DNA from: an uncultured Anaeromusa sp.
GTDB lineage: Bacteria > Bacillota > Negativicutes > Anaeromusales > Anaeromusaceae
Direction of reading: 5' to 3'
Length of the DNA stretch: 64,000 nt
NCBI RefSeq assembly: GCF_963676855.1
Contig: NZ_OY781460.1
Coordinates: forward strand, 62,001-126,000
The notes under the pieces are model-generated. The model searched no databases. It saw only the letters and a program-made list of their open reading frames with translations, and had not been told where the DNA came from. Shown here one piece after another: positions 1 through 7,156 of the stretch. Both the position numbers and the translations under genes were made by a program. Positions within the stretch are counted from its first letter, which is position 1. Each line of letters opens with the position of its first letter.

Positions 1-448
1 CCGCTTCAACAATCAGGACATCGCCAACAACAATGTCTTCAGAATCCACCTGTTCAAGAGCGCCGTTACGAAATACTTTTACCTTGCGAGGCAGCATGGC
101 AGCCAAGGCCGCCAAGGCCTTATCCGCTCGATATTCTTGCCAAAAACTAAACAGCGCATTAATGAAGACAACAGACCATGTTGCCCAACCTAGCTCCGGC
201 ATATTTACCGCAAATGCTAAACTTCCAGCAACCCACAATAACAGAGCCATAAAATGAGTAAACTGTTGGTACAACAATCTCCACAGCGAAATCGTTACTG
301 TTTTAGGCAGTTGATTCTTTCCGTACAGCAACTGTCTTTTTTCTACGTCTTCACTTACGAGGCCTTCAGGACGCGTCTCCAGCAAGGAGAACACCGCGTC
401 AATCTCAAGGGCAGCAATTTTGCTAAACTCACTCTTTAAGCTCATCAT
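1..448 (-). CDS. Cation-transporting P-type ATPase, N-terminal part (cut by window edge)
   Basis: Only the first about 149 codons are inside the window; the gene runs off the left edge. The translation starts MMSLKSEFSKIAALE and has the layout of a P2-type ATPase N-terminus: a short cation_ATPase_N-like segment (about residues 1-60), two membrane helices (about 68-110, with the stretch LLLWVAGSLAF), then the start of the actuator domain with the family-typical sequence EDIVVGDVLIVEA. The catalytic DKTG and ATP-binding domains lie outside. Two adjacent ATG codons are possible starts (448 or 445), preceded by a GAGGGGG ribosome site. The transported ion (Ca2+, Mg2+ or other) cannot be told from this part. 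Confidence 0.85.
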   Translation of the reverse strand, partial: MMSLKSEFSKIAALEIDAVFSLLETRPEGLVSEDVEKRQLLYGKNQLPKTVTISLWRLLYQQFTHFMALLLWVAGSLAFAVNMPELGWATWSVVFINALFSFWQEYRADKALAALAAMLPRKVKVFRNGALEQVDSEDIVVGDVLIVEA

Positions 449-569
449 CAAAGCCCCCTCTACTTTGTGAAACATAGCCCTCAAGACTATCCTAGCCGCC
501 GCTTCTCGTCTGCAGATATGGCAAGAGGACAACGACAAAATCGCAGTCCTCTTTTAGGCGGGGCCTCTC

Positions 570-803
570 TTATTGCTTTTTTATCTCCCGTTTTATTTCA
601 TCTATAGAACTATCTTGGGGGGCAGCTTTCTTTAACACCACTTCCACTTCTGACTCTGCAAGGTCTAGTGCTAATTCACGTATTCTTTGGGCTTTCTTCT
701 GCAGCTCAGGCCTGTCAACTAGCGCATCATTTAATGCGGTCGCACAATCTATCATTTCTTCAAATTTAGACTTTATCCGAGCGGGCCGTATGTCTGTTTT
801 CAT
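570..803 (-). CDS. Small conserved-looking helical protein of unknown function
   Basis: A 77-residue acidic/basic protein (MKTDIRPARIKSKFEEM...) that should be almost entirely alpha-helical. I recognise no family. The start at 803 is chosen because AAGGGG lies 8 bases before this ATG; an upstream in-frame GTG at 812 would sit directly on the ribosome site. It lies between the ATPase and a diguanylate cyclase on the same strand, 49 bases from the latter. Function unknown. Confidence 0.55.
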   Translation of the reverse strand: MKTDIRPARIKSKFEEMIDCATALNDALVDRPELQKKAQRIRELALDLAESEVEVVLKKAAPQDSSIDEIKREIKKQ

Positions 804-852
804 GAAGTTCACCCCTTTACAACGAATTCGCCTTACTCAACACCCCGCAAAG

Positions 853-1704
853 TTAATACGTAGCATAGCGAACCCCATCCCCGCCTTCATTTTTCACCGC
901 ATACATTAGCCGATCAGCCTGCCCAAGCATTTCGTCCAAATTGAGCGGATGCTTACTAAAAGTCGCCACACCCATACTAAAAGTCACAGGCCACTGGTGC
1001 TCTTCCATCGCCTCGGATAAGTGCTCTTTAATTTTTTCTGCAGCATGCGCCGCCCCTTCTTGGGCCGTATTGGGCAATAGGACTACAAACTCATCGCCAC
1101 CCCATCTAAAGCTATAATCAGCTTCTCGCAATTCCAACTTCAATACGCCACCAACGGTTTGTAGTAATTCGTCCCCTATCGAATGACCAAAAGTATCGTT
1201 TATTCGCTTAAACTTATCACAATCAAAGTATATGAGGCTAAATGCTCGATTATATCGCTTACTCTGCGCTAATTCCCAACCTGCTATTTCGTTAAAACCA
1301 GCTAAATTATACAGCCCTGTCAACGTGTCTGTAATAGCAATTTTCTGTTCTCGATCTGTCTTGTCGCGAAAACGTATCAGCAACGTCACCAAGATACTAT
1401 AGGTAAAAAGAGTAAGCATACTGTTCCATACAGCAATTCCGATATTGCCTTCAAGCTTTAAATCGGATATCCCTTTGATCAAAGTCGCTATAGCCACAGA
1501 GAAAATCGCATTAGGCCAATCAGCAGCTACTGCTATCAAGATTGTGGGGAAAATATACAATCCGCTTATTCGCGTCACATAACCAGTCGAATAATCAATT
1601 AAACAAATTAATGCCATTAGAGAATAGCCGCCGCAAACTATTAATGGCCGCCATTTTTCTCTACGAAGAACTTTGTTTAGCATATAAATCATTTTCTCCG
1701 TCAT
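853..1704 (-). CDS. Membrane diguanylate cyclase (GGDEF)
   Basis: A 283-residue protein that should make cyclic di-GMP from two GTP at the inner membrane. Residues about 20-110 hold four or five hydrophobic helices with no recognised sensor domain. A GGDEF domain fills the C-terminal half, with an intact active-site loop (RWGGDEF, GGDEF at about 202-206) and an RxxD product-inhibition site (READ) exactly five residues before it, so the enzyme looks active and feedback-controlled. The start has AGGTGAG just upstream. Stand-alone gene; the input signal is unknown. Confidence 0.9.
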   Translation of the reverse strand: MTEKMIYMLNKVLRREKWRPLIVCGGYSLMALICLIDYSTGYVTRISGLYIFPTILIAVAADWPNAIFSVAIATLIKGISDLKLEGNIGIAVWNSMLTLFTYSILVTLLIRFRDKTDREQKIAITDTLTGLYNLAGFNEIAGWELAQSKRYNRAFSLIYFDCDKFKRINDTFGHSIGDELLQTVGGVLKLELREADYSFRWGGDEFVVLLPNTAQEGAAHAAEKIKEHLSEAMEEHQWPVTFSMGVATFSKHPLNLDEMLGQADRLMYAVKNEGGDGVRYATY

Positions 1705-2258
1705 ATGCTCACCTATTCTTATTTAAAATGACTGCTTATGCCTCAAAACTCCTCATGCGCCATAAAAGACTTACTTCAACGCGGTCATTTCCCAAATAGT
1801 ATCCCAACTAAAGACAGCTTGACCAGCAAAAGGCAAAGTAAGTCAATGCTTAATCATAATTAATTGCATCAATAAGCCCTTCTTTTCAACTACGCAACCG
1901 CCAAAGATGTTAGATGAAAGCGTTCTTTTATTTAGAATATTCTTGTTTTTATTATAGTCTATTGCCGCCTTCATTACTATGGGAGAAAAACATAAAATTA
2001 GATTCAAAGAAACGATATCTGAAACAATTATACATAAATCGCAGACGCCAACGGCAAGTTTGTATTTAATGATATTTATTATTTAATAAAATTATTATTT
2101 GACAAAAGTCTAATTCAGGAGTAAGGTTGTATTAACGGAAAATAATTATTATTTTTCATTATATAAACATAACCACTTCCGGATATAAAGACCAAGTGCG
2201 CCCGCAGACGCACTTCTCCGGCACTTGCCGAATATCCAATCGAAGGGGGTTTTTTTTT
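1705..2258. other. Intergenic region with upstream signals of the mannoside operon
   Basis: This 554-base, AT-rich stretch separates the divergent cyclase and GH130 genes. I see no coding region. It has a candidate promoter at 2099-2127 and an inverted repeat AAGTGCG/CGCACTT (2194-2200 and 2209-2215) that would form a hairpin in the leader of the GH130 transcript, 44 bases before the start codon. A run of nine T separates ribosome site and start codon. Confidence 0.5.
2099..2127 (+). promoter_or_regulatory. Candidate sigma-70 promoter for the mannoside operon
   Basis: TTGACA at 2099-2104 is followed after 17 bases by TAAGGT at 2122-2127. The -35 is perfect, the -10 weak, so an activator may be needed. 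It lies about 130 bases before the GH130 gene. Confidence 0.35.
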
Positions 2259-3269
2259 ATGGAAAAACACAACTTTAAGACAAAACTTCAAGATTTGAAT
2301 AAACACTCCTATAAAGAGCTATTTTTAAGAAATCCGCAAAATCCAATTTTATCAGCGAAGGATTGGCCCTATCCAGTAAATTCCGTATTTAACCCAGCTG
2401 CAATACACTTCCAAGGCAAGACTTTACTCCTTGCCAGAGTAGAAGATCGCCGAGGATTTTCTCACTTTACCAAGGCAGTCAGTGCAAATGGCGTAGATAA
2501 CTGGCAAATAGACTCGTCCCCTACGCTAGAGGCTGATGTAGCCTTGCACCCTGAAGAACGCTGGGGCATAGAAGATCCCAGAATCACATGGCTTTCCGAA
2601 CTTGACAAATGGGCGATAACTTTTACAGCTTTTTCCCGGGGCGGCCCCCTAGTCGCAATGGCGTTGACCCAGGATTTTATTAACTTTGAACGCCTTGGCC
2701 CGATCATGCCTCCTGAAGATAAGGATGCGGCTCTCTTTCCTCGCCGCATTCAAGGGAAATGGATGTTAATTCATAGGCCCATTACAGCCAACTATGTTCC
2801 TGGAGCGCACATATGGTTATCTGCTTCTCCTGATTTAAAGCAGTGGGGGGAACGACAGATATTAATGCATGCTCGTCGGGGTAGCTGGTGGGATGGAGAA
2901 AAAATTGGCCTAGCTGCACCGCCAATAGAAACAGCCTCCGGATGGATTCTTTTATATCACGGCGTGCGGCAAACTTGTTCCGGTTCTATTTATCGCCTAG
3001 GATTAGCGCTTCTCGACTTAGATGAGCCAAGTAAAGTTTTACATCGAAGTGACGAATGGGTCTTTGGCCCCTCCGAATCCTACGAAAGAAACGGAGATGT
3101 CGATGATGTCGTATTCCCAAGCGGCTGGGTATTAAACAATGAAACCGGCTTGTTGAAAATGTACTATGGGGCTGCTGACTCTTGCATTGCAATGGCTACA
3201 ACTACGATCACTGATTTATTAGACTATCTTAAACAATGCCCAGAATCATTAGATGAAGCTCTTTATTAG
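2259..3269 (+). CDS. GH130-family mannoside phosphorylase/hydrolase
   Basis: A 336-residue cytoplasmic five-bladed propeller enzyme of glycoside hydrolase family 130. Members mostly phosphorolyse beta-mannosides and release mannose 1-phosphate. The family motifs are present: NPAAIHFQGKTLLLARVEDR near the N-terminus, GIEDPRI at about 106-112, FPRRIQGKWMLIHRP, and DDVVFPSG-containing C-terminal blade. The start at 2259 is chosen because GAAGGGGG lies before it; a longer reading frame from 2196 has no ribosome site. First gene of an operon with a GT4, a toroid protein and ManC, so it probably makes or recycles mannose 1-phosphate. Linkage specificity (beta-1,4 or beta-1,2) cannot be read from sequence alone. 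Confidence 0.85.
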   Translation: MEKHNFKTKLQDLNKHSYKELFLRNPQNPILSAKDWPYPVNSVFNPAAIHFQGKTLLLARVEDRRGFSHFTKAVSANGVDNWQIDSSPTLEADVALHPEERWGIEDPRITWLSELDKWAITFTAFSRGGPLVAMALTQDFINFERLGPIMPPEDKDAALFPRRIQGKWMLIHRPITANYVPGAHIWLSASPDLKQWGERQILMHARRGSWWDGEKIGLAAPPIETASGWILLYHGVRQTCSGSIYRLGLALLDLDEPSKVLHRSDEWVFGPSESYERNGDVDDVVFPSGWVLNNETGLLKMYYGAADSCIAMATTTITDLLDYLKQCPESLDEALY

Positions 3270-3314
3270 AAAAGCTCCATCTCTACGTTAATGTACCGAA
3301 AGGAGATATCCTCC

Positions 3315-4520
3315 ATGATAAACGAAACATGCACAAAAACCATCGGCTTTCTGAGCACTTACCCCCCGAGCGAATGCGGCTTAGCAACTTTTACTGAAGA
3401 CTTAGTTCACGCCTTAAATGTTCATCCGGTTATGCATACAAAAGTAATTGCCGTCCTTGAACATCAAGACGAGTTAATCTCGGACACGACGGATTTTAGA
3501 TTATCCAAACATGAACAGTCTAGCTACTTCCAGGCCGCTCAGTGGGCAAATGACACTTTGGATTTATTAGTTATTGAACATGAATATGGTATTTTCGGCG
3601 GTGAATGCGGTGAATACATCCTCGATTTAGTAAAAACGCTGACGATTCCTTTCGTCATCACAACGCATACCGTGCTCTTATCTCCTTCTTTAAAACAACA
3701 GCTTATTCTAAGCCAAGCAGGGAATTTGAGTACAAAAGTAATAACAATGGCAGAAAGCTCTATACCCATACTAGCCAGCACTTATGGAATTGACATAAAA
3801 AAAATCGTTTTCATTCCTCATGGTGTCCCCGGCATAAAAACTCAGTCAAGGAACCAACTGAAATCTATATATTCCCTCCAGCAAAAAACTGTCATTAGCA
3901 GTTTTGGGCTAATTAGCCCTGCAAAAGGACTCGAATACGGAATTAAGGCTATTTCAAAACTGGCTCCAGATCACCCTAACCTACTGTATTTAATTTTAGG
4001 AAAAACGCATCCTTCTGTTAAAGAGATTAATGGAGAATCATATCGGCAACAGTTGATAAATTTGTCTCAACGCCTTGGAGTTAAAAACAACGTACACTTT
4101 ATTGATAAATATTTGACCAAAGAAGAAATCATGGCTTATCTGGGCTTATCCGATGCATATCTGACGCCATATTTATCAAAAGAACAAGCAGTCAGCGGAA
4201 CGTTAGCCTATGCAATGGGATGCGGGAGAGTTATTATATCTACTCCTTATCGTTATGCTCAGGAAATGCTAGGCAATGGTCGTGGGTTGCTTGCAAAATT
4301 CAAAGACGCTGCCTCTATTGCTGCATGTATCCAAACCGTATTAGAAAATCCTATGCGAAAAAAAAGAATGGAAAATAAAACGCTAGCTATTGGAAAAACC
4401 ATGTTATGGAGTAATGTAGCTCAAAAATATGTAGACTTATTTGGCAATATCTTGAAAACAGCCCACAGAGAAGCTTCGGTGGTTGCTGCAATAAAACAAC
4501 CAGAAATGCAGGTGGAATAA
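3315..4520 (+). CDS. GT4-family glycosyltransferase
   Basis: A 401-residue GT-B glycosyltransferase. The N-terminal domain opens with TIGFLSTYPPSECGLATF, typical of GT4 proteins found beside GH130 genes; the C-terminal nucleotide-sugar domain holds SFGLISPAKGLEYGI and the acidic EQAVSGTLAYAMGCGR segment that corresponds to the EX7E region. The start at 3315 has AGGAG ten bases upstream. Its last base overlaps the start of the next gene (TAATG), so the two are translationally coupled. With ManC downstream, GDP-mannose is the likely donor; this is inference. Confidence 0.8.
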   Translation: MINETCTKTIGFLSTYPPSECGLATFTEDLVHALNVHPVMHTKVIAVLEHQDELISDTTDFRLSKHEQSSYFQAAQWANDTLDLLVIEHEYGIFGGECGEYILDLVKTLTIPFVITTHTVLLSPSLKQQLILSQAGNLSTKVITMAESSIPILASTYGIDIKKIVFIPHGVPGIKTQSRNQLKSIYSLQQKTVISSFGLISPAKGLEYGIKAISKLAPDHPNLLYLILGKTHPSVKEINGESYRQQLINLSQRLGVKNNVHFIDKYLTKEEIMAYLGLSDAYLTPYLSKEQAVSGTLAYAMGCGRVIISTPYRYAQEMLGNGRGLLAKFKDAASIAACIQTVLENPMRKKRMENKTLAIGKTMLWSNVAQKYVDLFGNILKTAHREASVVAAIKQPEMQVE

Positions 4521-5539
4521 TGACTCCCTGGGGAAACTCATTCAATGATACTCACTTGCTTCTTCTAACTGATGACACGGGAATCTTCCAGCACACGCGG
4601 TATAGCATTCCCGATTTGTCAAAAGGATATACAACAGACGATAATGCCCGTGCTTTCATTTTAGCAATAATGCTATACGAAGAAAAACGAACAAAAGAAT
4701 ATTTAGCTCTTGTAATGCGTTATTTAGCATTTATTTTATATGCTCAAAATGATGATGGACATTTTCGAAATTTCATGACCTATAGCCGTGAATTTACAGA
4801 AGATCGAGGATCAGAGGATTGCTTTGGTCGCTGTTTTTGGGCTTTAAGTTACGGAATGGCTTCTTCTCGCCTGCCAAAAGGGATAAAGTCCGCTTGTGCA
4901 AGCGCTATCAAGCTTGCCCTCCCTCAAATACCACTGTTACAGTCTGTTCGTGGCCAAGCCTATGCCATAATTGGGCTTGGGCTTTTGGGGGCGGAGTATG
5001 ATGACCTGATCAAAAAGCTTGCAGATTCCCTTGCAACTCAATATGAACACTGTGCTGCTAAAACAAGTTGGTACTGGTTTGAGGATATGTTAACCTACGA
5101 CAATGCCTTACTACCGTGGGCATTGTTTGTAGCTTTTCATCAAACTAAACAAGTTCGATTCTTGCAAATAGCGCAACAGAGCTTACTGTTTCTCGATCAA
5201 GCAACTTTCCAAGAGGGAGTTTTTCATCCAATTGGTTGTACTGGCTGGTGGCCCAGAGGAAGCGTTGCAGCCTTGTATGATCAACAACCAGTGGAAGCAT
5301 CCATGGCTACCTTAGCACATATAGCCGCTTTCAAAATCACCGGTGAAAAAAAGATGCTCGCCTTGGCTCAGCAAAGTTTTTCTTGGTATTTAGGAAAAAA
5401 TTCATTAGGAAAAAGTCTGATTGATCCAGACACGGGAGGTTGTTTTGATGGCCTCACTCCCACAGGAGTTAATGAGAACCAAGGTTCAGAAAGCATTGTC
5501 GGTTATGGCATTGCCAAGTTAGCTTTATCAGCCGTTTGA
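4520..5539 (+). CDS. Alpha/alpha-toroid glycosidase-like protein of the GH130/GT4 cluster
   Basis: A 339-residue protein with repeated helical hairpins rich in aromatic residues, typical of (alpha/alpha)6 barrels. Conserved-looking stretches are YTTDDNARAF, RGSEDCFGRCFWAL, DMLTYDNALLPWALF and NQGSESIVGYG. It is usually annotated loosely as a glycosyltransferase or glycosidase; I see no proof of either. It overlaps the GT4 stop codon by one base, so the two proteins are probably made in equal amounts and may act together on the same mannose-containing glycan. No signal peptide, hence cytoplasmic. Confidence 0.65.
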   Translation: MTPWGNSFNDTHLLLLTDDTGIFQHTRYSIPDLSKGYTTDDNARAFILAIMLYEEKRTKEYLALVMRYLAFILYAQNDDGHFRNFMTYSREFTEDRGSEDCFGRCFWALSYGMASSRLPKGIKSACASAIKLALPQIPLLQSVRGQAYAIIGLGLLGAEYDDLIKKLADSLATQYEHCAAKTSWYWFEDMLTYDNALLPWALFVAFHQTKQVRFLQIAQQSLLFLDQATFQEGVFHPIGCTGWWPRGSVAALYDQQPVEASMATLAHIAAFKITGEKKMLALAQQSFSWYLGKNSLGKSLIDPDTGGCFDGLTPTGVNENQGSESIVGYGIAKLALSAV

Positions 5540-5577
5540 ACAGTCGTGCTTGCTTTAGTCTTGAAGGAGTGAATCAA

Positions 5578-6960
5578 ATGAAAATCGTTATTTTAGCTGG
5601 CGGCGGCGGAACACGCCTATATCCATTATCGCGCAGTTCCTACCCAAAACAGTTTCTTAAAATTGACGGAGAGCAATCTTTGTTAGCAAAGACAATCAGC
5701 CGTTGCCTTGCTATTGCGCCGCCGTCAGATATAATAATCGTTACAAATTCTGCTTATCAGCATCATGTGCAAGCAGAAATAGCACATGCAAAGGCCGATG
5801 GCGTTCATATTTTACTAGAGTCCACAGGAAGAAATACAGCTCCCTCCGTAGCTTTATCTGTACGTTATTGTTTAGATAAGCTTGACTGTGCTAAAGACGA
5901 AGTAATTTTAGTTATGCCTTCGGATCATATTATTCAGTCGCAAAGTAATTTTTCTACGCAAGCAGCGCAAGCAATTCGTCTCGCAACCCAAGGAAAGATT
6001 ATTGTTTTTGGCATTATACCAACAAAGCCGGAAACCGGTTACGGCTATATTCATGCAGGCCCGCCTTGGAATGACGCCTTTTTAGTAAAAGAGTTTAAAG
6101 AAAAACCAGACCAGAAAACGGCTGAAACCTATCTTGAGTCTGGCGACTATTACTGGAACTCCGGAATATTTGCTTTTACCATTGACTGCATAAAGACGGA
6201 GTTTGAGACATATCAGCCTGCTATTTTCCAAAACTTGCTTCTTCCCTATATTAAAATGCGGGAAAACTTCGATCAAATGCCTTCTATTTCTCTGGACTAT
6301 GCCATAGCCGAACATTCTAAGAAACTGGCGCTTATTCCCTTTCAAGGATATTGGAATGATGTCGGGTCGTGGGATGCAGTATATGAATCAATGCCAAAAG
6401 ATGAATCTGGCAATGCTCTCAAAGGCGACTGCCTGCCATTGCATTGCACAAACAGTTTGATGATAAGTCACAGCCGGCTGCTTGCATGCATTGGTCTTGA
6501 AAACATCTTAGTCGTTGAAACAAATGACGTCATCGTTGTTACACAACGAGGCGAATCACAAGATATGAAAGAGCTAGTTGTGGAATTAACCTCCCGCGGG
6601 CGTAAAGAAGCGACAGAAAACAGCACCGTATATCGTCCCTGGGGCAATTATACCGTTATAGGAGAAGGAGACGGCTATAAACTAAAGACCATTGAAGTTG
6701 CCGCCGGACAAAAACTAAGCTTGCAATTACACTATCATCGCAGTGAGCATTGGGTAGTAATCGGCGGAACCGCAAAAGTCACCGTGGGACAAACAACAAG
6801 AATGGTGCATAAAAACGAGAGCGCTTATATTCCCCCTTCAACTAAACATCGTTTAGAAAATCCAGGAAAGCTCCCCTTGAAAATTATCGAAATTCAAAAT
6901 GGAGATTATTTAGAAGAAGATGATATTGTTCGTTTTGAAGACAATTATGGTCGTATCTAA
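5578..6960 (+). CDS. manC: Mannose-1-phosphate guanylyltransferase / mannose-6-phosphate isomerase (bifunctional)
   Basis: A 460-residue type II PMI-GMP enzyme. The N-terminal nucleotidyltransferase domain carries ILAGGGGTRLYPLSRSSYPKQ, PSDHI and the FKEKP and NSGIF motifs, and makes GDP-mannose from mannose 1-phosphate and GTP. The C-terminal cupin domain has LQLHYHRSEHWVVIGGTAKV, the zinc-binding isomerase motif. The start at 5578 has GAAGGAG eight bases upstream; an in-frame ATG at 5536 overlaps the previous gene and lacks a ribosome site. Last gene of the operon, followed by a strong terminator. It links the GH130 product to a GDP-mannose pool for the GT4. Confidence 0.93.
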   Translation: MKIVILAGGGGTRLYPLSRSSYPKQFLKIDGEQSLLAKTISRCLAIAPPSDIIIVTNSAYQHHVQAEIAHAKADGVHILLESTGRNTAPSVALSVRYCLDKLDCAKDEVILVMPSDHIIQSQSNFSTQAAQAIRLATQGKIIVFGIIPTKPETGYGYIHAGPPWNDAFLVKEFKEKPDQKTAETYLESGDYYWNSGIFAFTIDCIKTEFETYQPAIFQNLLLPYIKMRENFDQMPSISLDYAIAEHSKKLALIPFQGYWNDVGSWDAVYESMPKDESGNALKGDCLPLHCTNSLMISHSRLLACIGLENILVVETNDVIVVTQRGESQDMKELVVELTSRGRKEATENSTVYRPWGNYTVIGEGDGYKLKTIEVAAGQKLSLQLHYHRSEHWVVIGGTAKVTVGQTTRMVHKNESAYIPPSTKHRLENPGKLPLKIIEIQNGDYLEEDDIVRFEDNYGRI

Positions 6961-7004
6961 CTTCCAATTGCAAAGAATAAAAACCAAAAACGCTTGAATT
7001 TTAG

Positions 7005-7054
7005 AAAAAGCTGGCTCACCCCCTACTCCATGCAAGGGTTGTAGCCAGCTTTTT
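7005..7054. terminator. Rho-independent terminator after manC
   Basis: Perfect 12-base arms AAAAAGCTGGCT (7005-7016) and AGCCAGCTTTTT (7043-7054) with a 26-base loop. It can work on both strands, serving manC from the left and the export operon from the right. Confidence 0.75.
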
Positions 7055-7146
7055 CCGTTCTTATACGATTCTTCAAACCTGCCAGTGCATTTGCGACGTT
7101 CCACAAATTTTACGTTGAGTGGAGGATAGCCGTTCTGCATCATGGG
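7055..7146 (-). pseudogene. Fragment of a Fic-domain gene
   Basis: About 30 codons on the minus strand read MMQNGYPPLNVKFVERRK and then a degenerate ESYKNG. This matches the region just after the FIDGNGRTGRL motif of the intact Fic gene at 26908-27831 (MQNGYPPINVKFADRRK). Neither the catalytic motif nor an N-terminus is present, and the fragment ends at the terminator stem. It is a relic of a second fic gene, not a working gene. Confidence 0.7.
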
Positions 7147-7156
7147 GCTATTTCAT

